DNA of 64,000 bases from Heterodera schachtii (lineage: Eukaryota > Nematoda > Chromadorea > Rhabditida > Heteroderidae). The position numbers were made by a program, and so were the translations under genes. The stretch is from assembly GCA_023374025.1 (NCBI GenBank), contig SIJG01000057.1:874301-938300 (forward strand), written 5' to 3'. Below are positions 21,912 to 35,722 of this stretch, piece after piece. The notes beneath the pieces were generated by a model. That model saw only the letters and a list, made by a program, of their open reading frames with translations, was not told where the DNA came from and did not search any database. How positions within the stretch are numbered: the first letter of the stretch is position 1; every line of letters begins with the position of its first letter.

Positions 21912-24156
21912 ATGGATAAAAATTGCCAAATAGAACCCTCAAAATTTCCAAAAAATGTGTATTATATTCAAATTAAAAATGCCAATAATGACGACGAAAA
22001 AATGGATTTAAAACTTAAAAATGCAAATTTTTTTATTGTCTTCCGTCGTATAAAAATACCTCCGCCAAAAGTTCTAAAAAATTTTCATTTAAAAAAGAAA
22101 GGTAAAATGGTGAAAATATTTATTTAAAATGCCAAAATAATGACGAAAACTCAAATTTTCGTAATATTATTTTTGTTGTCAGATGATGTATGGTTCGTTC
22201 TGTGCAAATGTGACTTTTAAAGGGAACTCGACAGAAATCCAATGGTTTCAAACAGAGATTTTACGCATCGCTGTTCAGATAATGGATCACGCGAAAAAAT
22301 ATGTGGAAAATGAATTGGTGAGCAGCCATTTTTAACCCTTACTAATTGCCAATTTTATGAAAAACTAAATAATATTAAAAAATTAAATGAATTTGACTAA
22401 ATTATTTGTGCAAAATGGGCCCAGATTTTATCAAAATGTGTATTATCATAAAATCCATAAATTTTTACATCTTTTTTATTCTGCACTTTGAAATTATTAA
22501 GAATTTATTACAGGAAAAAACCTTTCCGCTGATTGAAATTGGATTGGTCGAAAGTGTAATTGATCAAATGGGTCTTACGCCGCCAGTGAAAGACAATGGC
22601 ACAATTTTCAAAACAATGGTTGAAATTTATAGTGAACTAAACCAATATGGGAACCAAAAGTGAGTTGCTGTAGATATCCGCCATTTATGACTTTAATGGT
22701 GCCTAATAAAGCTAATCAGCTAAGTGATTTGAGCTATAGCTTAAGATTAGGCTAAGCTTATGCTTGCTTGGGGCTAGGCCAAGGCTTAGGGTTTTTTTTG
22801 TTAAATAAGTATTGTACGAGTTTGCCTCTGTACAAATTACCATTGACCTCTATTTCACTTTACGATTCCAATCAATGATCATCCGCAGCTTCTTAGACTG
22901 TGATTTTCTAAGTTTAAGCACCTGTACCTGGATTTCCTGGACAAATTCCAAGAAAATCCACGCCTGGGTCCGAATGTCAAGGTCGAATTCTAGTTAAAAC
23001 TATAGAAAGTAAAACAAAAAATTGACATTGAAAACAAATTGCAAGATGTAGTCAATCGCTCAGCCACCCTAAATTTTAAAAATTTTGCCCATCTTTAAAG
23101 CCAACAGTATTATTTATTTGGGTATTTTTACAGATATTATCGGCAAGGCTTTGTGTCGACAAATTTGCAAAATGATACCGACTTCGCACTGCGCTGTTCC
23201 CCTGAGAATTGTTTTGCCGTTTTGGACTACAACGGTGTCCATGTTGTGGTAACCCGCTTCGACACTGGCGCCGACCAAGGCAGAGCTATCGATGCCTACG
23301 ATTGGCTTTTCCGCTTGGATCCGGATGCTCAAACCATCCGTAGACAGCTTTTGGCGAAATACCTTGAGTAATTAACATAATATACTTGTGTTAATAATTT
23401 ATAATAGGTAATTGGGATTAAGATTTTAATAATTTTAATTCGCAAAATTTTTATTAATTATCCTTTTTGATCAATATCATCGAAACTCAATTTTTTAAGT
23501 TAAAGATCTTATATTTTTGTATTTTTTAAGTTAGTTTTTTCAATTTATGGGGGGTGAATTTTTGCTTTTTTTTTACTTGATTCTTAATATTATCATTTTT
23601 CTTTACCTCTTTTATCGTATTTTTGGGGGATTACATTAGCTCCATATATTTTTGCGGTTTTTAGCGCATATTTTAGGAATATATTTTTGGCATTTAATAT
23701 ATTTATTTATTGCATTTTCGATCCATAATTTAATATTATAAATATTTATTATTAATATGGCATTTAATTTAGACAATACTTCGACATTGGCAAAATGTCT
23801 GTTCTTCTGGACCGTTTTGAACGACGGCATTTTCCCCTCACGAACGAAGACCAATTCCACAATGTTGCCATTCTGCGCAGAAAATGTGCCGTTCAATCAT
23901 CAGCATTTTATTACCCATTAATAAATTTTACGGACACATGTACGGTCACGTATTATTTTCCTGGTTCCTTTTTGCATGCCTGCCAATCATTCATTATTTA
24001 CTTTTTTGTATAATGTTGGCAATTTTTGAGCAGAAAATTTTGGAATTTTCCAAAAAATTGGAAAGGGAAAGTTGCAAAAATTGTCATTTAAGACTTAATT
24101 CGGACAAATTGAACAATGTCAGCATTGAATTGAATGTTTTTAATTTCATTAGTTGA
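21912..24156 (+). CDS. Orphan multi-exon protein (about 335 aa)
   Basis: Exons with matching phases, 1008 nt: 21912-22109, 22183-22317, 22514-22659, 23134-23367, 23773-23944 and 24034-24156. The best-supported parts are exons 2-5: NSTEIQWFQTEILRIAVQIM, EKTFPLIEIGLVESVIDQMG, YYRQGFVSTNLQNDTDFALR, DYNGVHVVVTRFDTGADQGR and DIGKMSVLLDRFERRHFPLT. The first exon (starts MDKNCQIEPSKFPKN) and last exon (LERESCKNCHLRLNSDKL) are less certain. A reading that stops at 23371 is also open, since the donor CTTGA/GTAATT overlaps a GAG TAA stop, so two ends are possible. No signal peptide, membrane segment or known domain is recognised. It lies 570 bp after the secreted orphan gene on the same strand. Confidence 0.55.
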
Positions 24157-25600
24157 GCATGAGCAAAAAAGAATTTGTATAAAAATACAAAAGATTAAAA
24201 ATAATATAAAATTTTTAAAATAAAAATTTCTTACAAAATTAACGCAAATCCAAAATTATGAACATAATTTCTTGCAGTTGCTTTAAGAATTTCTGGTTTT
24301 CTATTACTAATTATGACTGCGTGCGTTGAAGAGATTCAAAATTTAAAAATAGTCATTTAAAACCATAAATTTAATTGAATTTTGTAAATGGAATTGAATT
24401 TTGTTGTTTCATGCTGTTATAATGTATTTTTACTGGCATTTTTTATAAAACTTCTGATTACAGAATTATGACTTTTATTAAAATTGGTAATACTTCCGAT
24501 TTCTTATAAAAGTGGCCCAAAATTTAAAAAATTTAGCAATTTGGTACAAGTTCTGTTAACAAATTACCACTGAAATGTTTTAAATTTTACCGGGACGGCA
24601 ATTGAGAATTTAAAAAAAAAACTGTTGTACGAATTGTCTTCAATAAAGAAAAACGAAGACATTCATTTTGGCCATTTAAAAGTCGAACCCGAACTCGGAG
24701 AAAAAAAAATTGGTCTTTTTAATTTAAAAATTTATAATTTTGTTTAAAGGGGGCTGGCTCATAATTAATATTATCGTTTTATTGAAAGTTTTAAAATGTT
24801 TTCAATTTTTTTTAAATCCATTGATTCATGCTTTTGCCAAAATGTCCATCCAAATTCAAAAATGTTGCACTTAATTTTGGCCAAAATGATTTGCTTATAT
24901 TGGAGCTTATTGAATGGACAAATTGATCTTCTTATCCATTTTGATGCTCATTTTATCATTCATTAACAAGTTCAATCTGTTTATGATTTGTTATTATTTC
25001 TTTTTGTTATTAAAATTTTATAAGAAAATCCAAGATACAAAATTAATTCAGGAACCTTATTTTTATATTCTTCAGAACTAGAAAAAAAAAATTATTATCT
25101 ATATTTTTTTCACTTGATAAAGTATTTTTTAATCTTTTTAATTATACAGAGCAAAAAACTTCATTCAAATCAGAAAAAAATATTGTTCAAATCCCTTGTC
25201 CCGTACCAAGATTGTTTGATATTCTTATTTGGCGAATTCTATCCGACGAAAATGTTTATTTGACCGCCGAGAGTCCAAACTCCATAAACTAAGAATTTCT
25301 CGAGATTGAGACTTAAATTTTTCTTTTAAATTTAAAAATTAAAAAACATTGCATATGTAATTTTCCCTGATCATCAAAATTTCGCTTTTTTAATATGCAA
25401 AATTGGTCAAAATTGATTTTGGATTTTCTGTCGTCATTTGTATTCACATTAAAAATCAATTTAATTTTCGCCATTTCAGCAGAATTATTTTTTTTTGAAA
25501 AAAAAATAATATATTTTTTAGCAAAGCATAGGCCTTTCCTATTTTCAATTTTTCTATTATTTTGAATTTGGAATTTGTTGCTTAATCCCACTTATTATAT
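24157..25600. repeat. Diverged copy of the region downstream of F-box-like copy E
   Basis: Segments at about 24840-24980 (GAATGGACAAATTGATCTTC ... TTTTGATGCTCATT) and 25240-25440 (TTTATTTGACCGCCGAGAG ... TTAATATGCAAAATTGGTC ... GGATTTTCTGTCGTCATT) match 8380-8620 in order. No coding exon of the family is left, so this is a fossil duplicate. Confidence 0.55.
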
Positions 25601-28566
25601 TTGTGGGGATCAGCAACTGCTCTTTGGCCTGATGGCCTCTGGTTAATCCTATTTCTTTTCTACGTAATTATTTTGGCACTGTTTCAATGTCGGCATTTTG
25701 TCTCTTTTTGGCAAAAAAACTTTGATTCCTTTGTTTTTTTTGTTCCGCTTTGGCACAATTCCTATTTGACACTTGTCCGTGTCTCAGTGTCGTCATTTTG
25801 TCCAAAAACTAATTAGTGGATTATTTTTTAAATATGCCAATTTGTCCAAAAGGTGGCATTTTGTCTAAATTTGTCTGGGAGAAATGGTGTTTTTGAGCTT
25901 TGCCCATTTTTTCCAGAGTAGACCTTTGTCAAAAAATTGGCATTTGTGCCGACTTCGCAAACATTTAAATTTTAAATGGCCATTTCCAACACTCAAAAAA
26001 CAAAAACAAAAAACATCCCTTCCTATGCCCCCGGGGGGCGGGCGGAAGGGATGAAGCAAAAAATTCACTCATCGCTCATTTCCCACCCATTTTTCCATTG
26101 CTACTCATCATCATTCACTATTCACTCACTCTCTGCTCCATCCCCAAATTTTTGGCCCCCTCCCCGCGCCGGGGGAACACAGAAACCCCCGCCGCTATTT
26201 GCAGCGACGGCGCCATACAAATTGCCCTCATCCACGGCATTTTGCAATCCAAACGGCGGAAGCGGCGACGAATTTGTGCCCTCCCTCTCCCTCCGGCCAT
26301 TGCTGCGGCACGGCACACCCCTCAAAAACTTTATTTGGCACAATGTATGGGCCGGGCATCCATTCAAACCCTTTCTCCTACTTAAATGAATCGAAAAATG
26401 TTCCTTTTTTTCGTACATAATATGGTTTCAAAAAAATGGATAGGCTTGTTGCAATTTTCCTCAAAATTTTGAAAAAAATATTTTAGGCATTTTCCGGGAA
26501 TTCATTTTGGTTTAATTAATTGACCGGGCTTCAAAGGGAACTTTTTATTGCGAATTTGTCAAAACCCTAAAAGAAACATAATGGAATTTTACATCAAAAT
26601 TGCGGCGTAATTCTTTTTTAAATTTTTTTTGAAAATTCCCAATAAATTAAAAGGGTCAAAAGCTCCAATTTTTAATTGGAATAATAAAATAAATCCAAAA
26701 AGCTAACCTCAATCATTTTTTATTGAAAAAAAAGAAAAAGTTGGTCTCATTGGTCCTCTCTCAAGAAATTAAATCACAAAATGTGGTACTAAAACTCGCA
26801 CACATCTGGCATCTCCATTTTATGGGCTTCTCGGGAACCAAAATTTTTAACTCATTGACAGAATTTTAATTTATTTTTTTTTTTGTCTCCAAACTTCGTA
26901 ATAATTTTTCCATTTTCCATCCATTATTTTTAAAATTTACTTTTTTAAACAAAAAGCCAAACCCCCGCATTTGGGGCCCCGTCCCCGAATTTGAAAATTA
27001 ATTATCGAATTTAATTTAGATTCCCATTCCCGCATCATCTTTGCCCGCCCCCGATTCAATATTGATGGGGTTTTTTAAATTTTTGGCTCCCGATTCCGTC
27101 CCCGCATTTGTGTCCCCGTTCCCGAATTTGCAAATTATGGAACTTTATTTAATTTTGAATCCCATTCCTCGTCCCCGCATTTGGTCCCCGTCCCCGAATT
27201 TTTCAATATTGACAGTTTTTATTTAAATTTTTGGCTCCCGATTTCCCGTCCCCGTCTTTGTGTCCCCGTTCCCGAACTTTGCAAATTTTTCATTTCCACC
27301 ATTAGAATTCCGCTGTTTTGTGCCATTCTCTCGCCGCTGTGCCGTGCCTAGTCAGTCTCATTTTATATTCACATCATCCAATTCCACCCGATTTTCGTGC
27401 ATCCGGCACAGCCGGGGCCCCCAATTTTTCAATACTAAGCCGTCCAATTCGGCAAAACTTTGGCCATTTCCCCCCGGGGGGCGGGCGGTGGCACTTCCCG
27501 GGCACTTGTAATGATGATGACGACAATGTGCTTGTAGCCACCAATTTTTAAGTACCCATTCACCTCATTTAATTAGCTTAAAAGGAAATTTTCATTTTTT
27601 AAATTTTACTTTTAAAGTTTTCACTTCTTATAATCCGTTCATTTTTCCTATTTTTTCATTAGAAAATATGGATAAAATTCTGCTTTTGCTAAAATGTTTA
27701 TTTTAATTTTTTATTTCTTTAGTTTCAAATTTTCGTTTATTTCCGTTTTTACTGAATTATAGCCCTCGGAGGCTCAATTTTTCAACCCCCCCACCCAAAA
27801 AAGGGGCTTTATTTCAGGGGGAAGTGGGGGGGGGGATTCTAATTCAGGGGGGGGGGTGGTTCTAATTCGATAAAAACGTTATATTTATATTAAAAATTGA
27901 AGTGTAGGAAAAAATACATTAAAAAGTTTCCCAATTTTATTTCATTTTTTAAATTTATAATTTAAAGAAGAAATTTTTCGTTTAATTTTGCAAAAATGCG
28001 CTTATGTAACTTTTTAGGGAGGGCTCAAATTACGTCGGTGGAGAAATGTTTTGGAATTTTTGGAATGCTTTTTCTTCGTCTTTTCTTTTTTTAAAAATGT
28101 GTCTGATTAAAAAATAAGTTTATCATTACTTTTTTTGTGTGTGCGTGTGTTTTTTTAATTCGAAGTTTTTAAATTTTACAATAATTACTGTTTCATTACA
28201 ATCCGCTCGGGTACTGTAATAATTGGCCTAAAGGCAATTTTTTATTACGGTGTATTCAAATTTCAAAAATTTAATTACTATCATTAACTCATCCAAATTT
28301 CTGTAATGATTAGTCAAAACACGCTTTTTTAGGCTCTAATTAATTGACATCCTTTTCAAGAAACCAAAAACGCTTTTTTAGAAATTCCTAAAATTGGTTT
28401 TCTTGACCATAAAATTCTTCAAAAAATGGAAAAATTATATTTTTTGAGAAAAAATGTATAAATCAATTTACATCCATTAAATTTGGGCCAATTTTTGCAA
28501 TTTTTTTTTTGCATTTTTACCTATTTGAGATTGTCAAAAAATTTAAATTTTCTAGGTTGAATTTCA
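25601..28566. other. Gene-free region with GC-rich island and degenerate tandem repeat
   Basis: At 25680-25870 GGCATTTTGTCT-like words recur. 25976-26400 is a GC-rich island with open frames on both strands but no recognisable product. 26960-27290 holds a degenerate repeat with a period near 150 bp (ATTGAT...TTTAAATTTTTGGCTCCCGAT, then CCCCGCATTTGTGTCCCCG). 27790-27865 has long C and G runs. No gene is called. Confidence 0.4.
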
Positions 28567-28590
28567 GAAAAATAATTGCTTTTTTCGTCG

Positions 28591-28721
28591 ATGGCCTCGT
28601 CCGTTGAACCGTCCTCCATGCTGCTGCTGCCCAACCCAAACATTTCGCCAAAACTTTCACTCCGACCGCTGACACCCACCAACATAAGCCCGGCTGCGGC
28701 AGCGACACCGCGACGGCACAC
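28591..28721 (+). CDS. Possible isolated coding exon, Ser/Pro-rich
   Basis: ATG at 28591 opens MASSVEPSSMLLLPNPNISP, then SLRPLTPTNISPAAAATPRR, ending at an ACACAG/GTGGCC donor (phase 1). An acceptor-like TTGAATTTCAG lies 24 bp upstream. Composition is unlike the flanks. It could be an upstream alternative exon of pde-4, which lies 7.6 kb downstream on the same strand, but nothing ties them together. The minus strand is also open here (GRSESFGEMFGLGSSSMEDG), so strand is uncertain. Confidence 0.3.
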
Positions 28722-28849
28722 AGGTGGCCTAATTGCGGCATTTTTTTCGAAATTTCGACATTTCACATTTTTATTTTTCAGTGTTCGCCTGCAGTGATTC
28801 AAAAAGGTGGGGAAATTTAAAAAAATTAACATTTTTAAAATTGGGTCAT

Positions 28850-31351
28850 GTCACAGTTTGATTTGCTAAGTTACAAAAAAAAAACTTGAAAATTTCAAAA
28901 ATATAACTTTTTTCGGACATTTGGCCATAATTTAAATTTTCACATCGAATCAGAGTCATATTTGGCTTTTTTCAGTACAAAATAAATATTCGGTAAATTA
29001 TTTTGTTAAAAATACATTTTATTACTTCTCCTACACTAATTTTTATTTAATATAAACAAATTATTAAATATTAAATTATTCCAAATTTTTAAATTCTTTT
29101 TTTTTTATAAAATTGTGAAAATATTTTACGTATAAAAATGGGTTTTTATTTTATTTTTTGTAAATCCCCCATATTTTGTGTCGTCATCTCACCTCATCTC
29201 ACCCATTCTCCTCCCCATGCTTCTCTTGTTCCGTTGACCAATTGTTATAGTCATTACATTTTAATGACAGCTGCTGATGCTGCTGCTTGACCTTTTTCTC
29301 TCTCTGCTGCCAGCCGCTTAATCGTTCGGTTTTGGCTTTTGAACTCACCGCCCCATTATCGCCCCAGGGGAGGGGCGGGTGGCATCGTCATTGGCTTCCT
29401 TGTGGACAAATGATGGTGTGACGTCAGAAAAATGGGTCCCCCGGGGAGACAAATGGGCTGGAAAAGCATTCCACATATGCCAGAAATCACTCATTCCATT
29501 GTTTGCAGCAGCGAGCGAATCAACAACAATTAAGTTGGCATTTATTAATGGTGCCAACTAGAGAGAATTTTAAATTTCCATTTTTGTAAGCTTCTGAACT
29601 CCCGAATTTCCGTAATTATTTTGCAATTAAGATTTTCTGATCTGATCAGAAACATTAAAAACTCAAAATGTGAGAGGGATGCGGGGATCAAATTAAAAAA
29701 ATATAATCATAGAACCCAAAAATTTAATGATCATTAGTCTCAGCCCGAGTGATCTGATTAATGTTCCGGAATTGATCAGCAGGCAAAAGGCATTAAACTT
29801 TGATCAAAGTGCACGAGTTCCCTGATCAGAAATCATATGACACAAATTCATTGGCCAAATGGGTCGCTTAATTAAACAGAAACTGTTATTTATAATTACC
29901 TCATAAATGATACCAGGAAGGCAATTATTTTTGAAAAATACTTTATTTCTTGAAAATTTTTTTTTATTTTTAAGAATTTTTTTTCAGTTTTTTCACATCG
30001 ATAAATTTTAATGCTTTGATTTTTTGTTTTTTTATGTAATACAATTAGAACGCTACGTCAAAAGTGCACAAACTGTAAAGGATCATAATGCCAAATATTT
30101 TACCTAAATCCCAATATATTCTTTAAAACAAAAAAAAATATTCAAAATTCCCCGAGGGCAAATTTGAATTTTGGCGGCACGGCACGACTTTCAAAAGTCT
30201 CACACCCACACTGTTTACGGCACGACGACGGCACCCATAGCGGTGCCGCCGCCGCCGCCGCTAAATCCAATTATATCCGTGCCGTAAATGTCGGAAGAAA
30301 ATTTTCCCAACCTCTCCCCTGCCCTCTGGCGTTGTGTCTCTTCAAAAATGGCAGTAATTTACTAAACATAGTCAGCAGTCTCTCTCTGTCGATGATGGTG
30401 TGGGAAGAATTGGAGGAGGGCGACGGCACAACACCCAACTTATAAGCTGCGGTTTTGGCACAAATGGCGCGGAGCGGCAAAGGACAAAACAGCGCCCTGT
30501 CCAAATCAGTACCAAAATATTTTTTTTTTTTTCTGAATCATAAATTTTATATATTTTTGGTGCCGTAACGCGAAAAATGCAATAGAAAAGGCGCGAAGAG
30601 TTTAAGATTTGTTTTTTAATTTCAAAATTTTTGGCAGATTTTTCCAAATTTTACTCGGCAGCGCCTAGCGGCCAAAAAACTCATTGTTTTTAAAAAGTAA
30701 ACCAAAAATTCGAAAAATTTTGTTGTCGCCAAATTTTGTTAAACTCTTAATTTACACGTTTGCCCTACTTAACAATCTTCTTTTTTTTTGCAAAAAATTG
30801 ATGCCTGGGGGGACCAATATTTGTTTGACGGTGAAGCGGCGGCGCTCAGTTGTTCGCGCCAAAATTCGGGCACCGTATATTTCAGTACGATAACAACAAA
30901 ACGAACCAACCAACTAACAGAAAAGCAACTGTTCCTTTCCTCCGGGCAGGCATTCTCTCGAGATAATCTCTCAAGTGGCGTGCCGGCTGCTGCTGCTGCT
31001 GCTGCTGCTCCACGAGAATGCCCTCCTACGGATAAAGAAGCATCATTCCCCAAGCCCTTGGCTAATCTTTTTGCCCTCAGGCACAATTTTCGTGTTTTTG
31101 TTGCCATTTGTCATCCCCTCGGGGGCCTCTTCTGTCTTAGGGCCTCCCCGGCGGAGAAAGGCGGCCGGCCCCTCCGCCGGCGGTGCCATCGACAGCGGGG
31201 GATGCCGCCGAAGAAAGGACGGCACACTCATGTCACATTGATATACTTTGCTCTTTTAAAGCCGACCTCTCTCCAGCATTCTTTCGCTTTTCCATTAAAT
31301 CCGATTTGGGATGGGTAGAGCGGTTCCTCTTCTGCTTTTCTGCCCATTGAC
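28850..31351. other. Gene-free region with GATC-rich segment and GC-rich island
   Basis: 29630-29840 is dense in TGATCA/GATC words. 30164-30480 and 30830-31240 are GC-rich, with a GCC run at 30242-30262 and a CTG run at about 30987-31010. 30654-30673 is a degenerate GC hairpin. Open frames occur on both strands, none recognised. This could be regulatory DNA for pde-4. Confidence 0.35.
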
Positions 31352-32091
31352 CAGGGCTGCCAGATCTGAGGATTTATCCTCATTTTGTGGCTTTTTGATA
31401 GGTCAATGAGGATTTTTTTGGAAAATGAGGATTTGAGGGTTTTTGTGGCTTTTTGAGAAATTTTGAGGATTTTTGAGGCTTTTGGGGAAAATCCTCAGAA
31501 TCTTTTTAAATTTTGATAAATTGGCATAATGTTTTACAATTATTTAATATTTGGGTTTGTAATAGAGCATCAAAACGAAAAAAGAACCACCTTTTTTTTC
31601 CAAAAAACCACAAAATTAAGAATTTTTTAATGAAAATCTGCTAAAAATATGGTCAAAATTCTCAATTTTCTCCCGGCGGCGCCTATTGGTACCGCCGGAC
31701 CCTAAAAATCCTTTATTTTCTTAAAATTTTGCTTAAAGTTGCAAAATTTGGCCATTTTTGTGGACAAATTCTGTTAACAAATCACATTAAAAATTACAAA
31801 AATTTTCCCGGCGGCGCCTATCGGCACCGCCGGACACCCTGTTCCCAAAAAAATTTTGGAAAAAGCGCCGCAAAAAAACAACTTCGATTTTTCATGATCA
31901 GAATTTCACAAAATGCTTATTTCTAACAAAAAATTGCTCAAATTAATTATGGACAATCAAAAATATATAACATTTGAACATTTTAAGCGTGTTTTGAATA
32001 AATTTTGTAAAAATGAGGCTTTTTGACCCAAAATGAGGTTTTTTTTTGCATTCCAAATGAGGCTTTTGAAAATTTTAATCTGGCATCCCTG
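31352..32091. mobile_element. hAT-like element (CAGGGCTGCCAGAT ends)
   Basis: Ends CAGGGCTGCCAGAT and ATCTGGCATCCCTG, with perfect 8-bp direct repeats CCATTGAC (31344-31351, 32092-32099). The sub-terminal parts consist of TGAGGATTTTTGAGG and AATGAGGCTTTTTG words. The core carries two GC hairpins (31672-31699, 31808-31833). Non-coding. Confidence 0.85.
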
Positions 32092-32099
32092 CCATTGAC

Positions 32100-35000
32100 A
32101 CCGCTTTTCTCTTTATTTTAAATTCAATTTTTCTCTAACCATCTCGTACCTTTTGTACTCTCTCTCGCTCTTCTCTCACTGTTTCCCTTTTCTTTCCATT
32201 CACTTTTTCCTCAAAGTTTCTCCTTTTTTCCCACAATCTTTCTTTTTTCTGCCCCATTTTTCTCTGCTCGCTCGTCTCTCCCTCACTCTCTCTCTAGCTG
32301 TTATTTCGTTGTTTTCTCTACGCCTCGCTCGTTCATTCTCTCTACCCCCCTCTCCATACCGCCACCACACTCTCTCCATTATTCCCATTCTCTGACCTCA
32401 TATGTCAAAACACATCCAGAAAACAGCCCCCCGGGGGCCATCATCAAAAAGGGAAAGAACGGCCAAACGAACTTCACCAATTCATTCTTTCATTCATTCC
32501 CCCCCCCCCGCTCTCTCTTTCTCTCTCTCTCTCTCTCTTTTTCTCTCTTCTCCTCTCTCTCTGTCTCCCTCTCGTTCTCTGTCTCTCTTCTCTCTATGTG
32601 CTCTCTCTCTCTCTCTTGTAAAATTGACTGGTCTCTGCACCCGCTGTTTGGCCAACCGCCCAACGCCAGGGCCTGGGCCCATGGCCAAAGTGCGGGGGGG
32701 GGGGGGGGGAGTAAGGGAAGGGGAAGAGCGGGCGGGGTGCAACACGGACTGCTGCTGAAGACGGGACCCCCGCTCCCCCCCCCCCCCTAGCAGTCCCTTA
32801 TCCCCTACCCCCACCTCCCTCCCCCGCCTAATGGAAAGTAGAGAAAGTACCCGCCTTCCCTTCCCCCCCCCCCCTCCCCGCTCCGTCCTCATCGGACTCA
32901 CACAGTTGTTCCTTCTTCTCGTCGTCGTCCGTCCGTCCTTCCTCGAGACTCTCGACACCCCATTCCCCATGTCCCGGCTTTCAGGGGAGGGATGGGGGTG
33001 GGCTTCTTCCTTCCTGTCCGTCCCTTCATTGCTTGCTGCACTCCATCACTCGTGTGTGTGCCCGCCCCGCCCGCCTCCCCCACCCCTCTCCCGGGGCCCA
33101 AATTCAATCCAATTCCACACATTCTCTTCCCCCCCCCCCCATTTCCCATTCATTAATATAGCCCCTCTCCCTCGCTGTCCCCCACCCCTTTCTTTCCGGC
33201 CAATAAAATTTCTCGATTGATTTGTCGAGATTTTCGGGGAGCAGCCGGCCGGCAGACCGGGTGGCGCTGCGGCGAGCGGAACGCGCGATGATTACGTCAC
33301 GCCGCGCTTCTCCCGCGTCCCCCCGTCCTCCTTCCCACATAATCCACGCTTCCGTTACTTCCTCCCTCCACCTCTCTGTTATTGCCACTCGTTTGGCCGC
33401 CACCCAGCAAAACAAATTTTGTCCCGCCGCCCTCCCCGAAACCTTTTCCCGAGACTCTCGAGAGACAGTGAGTGTGTACTGCTTGCTGATTGATGAATGT
33501 TTGGATGAATGTTTGTTGTTCAATGCTCTCTCTCTGCTGGTGTCGTCGGTGATCCGATTCCCGCCGGCGGGGGGGGGGGGGGGAAAGTGGCGGAGAACGG
33601 CGGGTCTCGAAACCATCGGCGGTTTTTAAATGTTGGGACGAACAAATTCCGGGTCGAGGCGGCGCCCAAATTCAAAAATTTTTGCGCTGGATTTTTGGGT
33701 CAGGATTTGGCGACAAGGAAAATGTCGGGATCGGTGGGATATCATGAGGTGGCATTCAGTTTGGCAACCCTGGTATATGTGTACACATAAGAGCGCCAAA
33801 CAAAACACACGGGGCGGGAATGACGTTCCGGCCAACGATGAGATGGATCGGTCCCCTATTATCCCTGCGTCTCCCCCCCCCCCCCCCACGGGGGCGGAGG
33901 CCAAACAATAATTATTTATTATTAGTAATATTATTATGCATTTGTGTAGTTATTGGTTTATTTGTTAGCTATGTACATATATGTGTGTGTGTACACATAA
34001 AACATGCTTTATTCATGTAATAATAATTATATGTATTCATTTCCAACAACACAAAAATCTCTCCCGTGTGTCATTCGCCCCCGCCCTCCCCCAAATGTCC
34101 GTTCCCCGGGGGGTTCTTTTGCCCCCCCCCTCCTCCCCTCGGGGCGCTTTCCGCCCCCCCCCCACCCCACCCCGTGAAAGGAAAAGCGAACCAAACGACG
34201 ACCGTTTACCGACAATTTTGCTGATGACAACCGTTTTGGTTAATAGCAGCACTTTGTCGGTGCGGCGTGTTCTTTGTATTTGTAATAAGGCTTAATTGTC
34301 CAGCATCATCATCAGTTCATCCTAATCCTATCACCCTCCCCCCTTCCGCCCCGTCCCATTAGTGCACCCCTAATGCTCTCTCTCATTAGTGCGCTTTTAA
34401 ATTGTTTTTGATGCTCCCCCCCCCCCTTATGATCTCTCTCTCATTAGTGCGCTTTTAATTTGTTTTTGGCCAAAATGAACAAATCAATTTGTATGTTGTG
34501 TTTGTCCCCGTTCACTCAAATTTGCTCGAGTATGCCGCAATTAATAAAGTTTTTTTTAAATTTATGGCATTTTCGTGAGTTAGGAGTGGCGGATGCACAA
34601 GCCAAAAAAGAATCGGAATTAAAAATGCCACGAATTAGGGACAAAAATAACATTTTTAATTCGGGATCATGGCACATTTGAAGAATTGTAATAATTAGAA
34701 AAAGTTATAGGCACAGAATTTTAATTAATCATTAGGTCCCGTTTTGGCTTTTTTTCAAATTAGTGCGGCGCTCATTTGCCACCGAATTTGTGCCCATTTT
34801 AAAATATCAAAAATTTGTGGCACAAAATTTAAAATGGTTTTATTTCCCGAAATTTTTTGGGCAATTCAATCGCATTTTTCGCCTTCTGGGACCCGTGGCG
34901 TCACAACGGTGGTGCACTTTAACGGCACATCAGCGGCGCCTTCAACTTCATAAAACATTGATCACTCACTTATTCCACTCACTGATCAGTTGATCAATCG

Positions 35001-35340
35001 GTGCTTGGCCCCACAAATCTCTCCCCTCTCCTATCGAATGAAAAAGAAACTGATCGATTGATCAGTTCCGCTTAATCCGCTTTTCCTCACTCACTTTGGC
35101 TTCATTTCCTGCACATCCACACAATTTTTTGGCTTCCAAGTGCTGCTCGAGGGTTTCGGTGTCGAATTTCTAATCGAGAAAAAATAATCTCGGTTTTTTT
35201 TTTGTTTTGCATTTCTCAGCTCTTTTATTGATTGTCTCCAATGTTCCGGAAATTTTCAAATAGTCTCGAGTAACAAAATTTATTGAAAAAGCCCCCTCGG
35301 ATTTTCCCAAAAAAAACATTTTCCGCCTTGGGCTCACACA
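32100..35340. other. CT-rich and poly-C/G region without a secure gene
   Basis: 32150-32620 is a CT/TCTCTC-rich tract. 32690-34200 contains many C or G runs of 8 or more and GC-rich open frames in all directions; these look like composition artefacts. 33960-34000 has a GTGTGT run. 34340-34460 contains two near-identical CTCTCATTAGTGCGCTTTTAA units. 34958-35065 is rich in TGATCA. It may include the promoter region of pde-4. Confidence 0.35.
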
Positions 35341-35722
35341 CGGAACCCGTCTATTGGGCCCCGGCACGTTTGGGCTCCAGCGGTTTTTTGGCTATAACTT
35401 TTTTCTTTGTCAACCAAATCCGACATTGTTGGTAGCATTCGAAAGCCCTAAGTGTCTTCTATTAGCCTGCAAAATTTTGAAAAATTTCGTTAAGGTTCAA
35501 AAAAGTTATGGCCAGAAAAATTCAAATAACCAAATTTTCCAACCTTTTTGGCCATAAATTTGTTCAAAATTGACGAAATTTTTTGGGTTTTTGCAGGCTA
35601 ATAGAAGACACTTAGGGCTTTCGAATGCTACCAACAATGTCGGATTTGGTTGACAAAGAAAAAAGTTATAGCCAAAAAACCGCTGGGGCCCAAACGTGCC
35701 GGGGCCCAACTGACGTAGACCG
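35341..35722. mobile_element. Near-perfect palindromic element upstream of pde-4
   Basis: Ends CGGAACCCGTCTATTGGGCC and the inverse CGGTCTACGTCAGTTGGGCC; perfect 8-bp direct repeats CTCACACA (35333-35340, 35723-35730). The two arms are almost exact reverse complements through ACATTGTTGGTAGCATTCG and CTAAGTGTCTTCTATTAGCC, so each strand shows nearly the same short ORF. This is the best-preserved copy of the family. Confidence 0.9.

Noticed and set aside
25976..26420. Overlapping open frames on both strands in a GC island
   Set aside because: No splice-linked partner and no recognisable domain on either strand.
32402..34295. Many open frames on both strands in a GC-rich region
   Set aside because: They depend on homopolymer C/G and CT runs, overlap each other on both strands and match no family.
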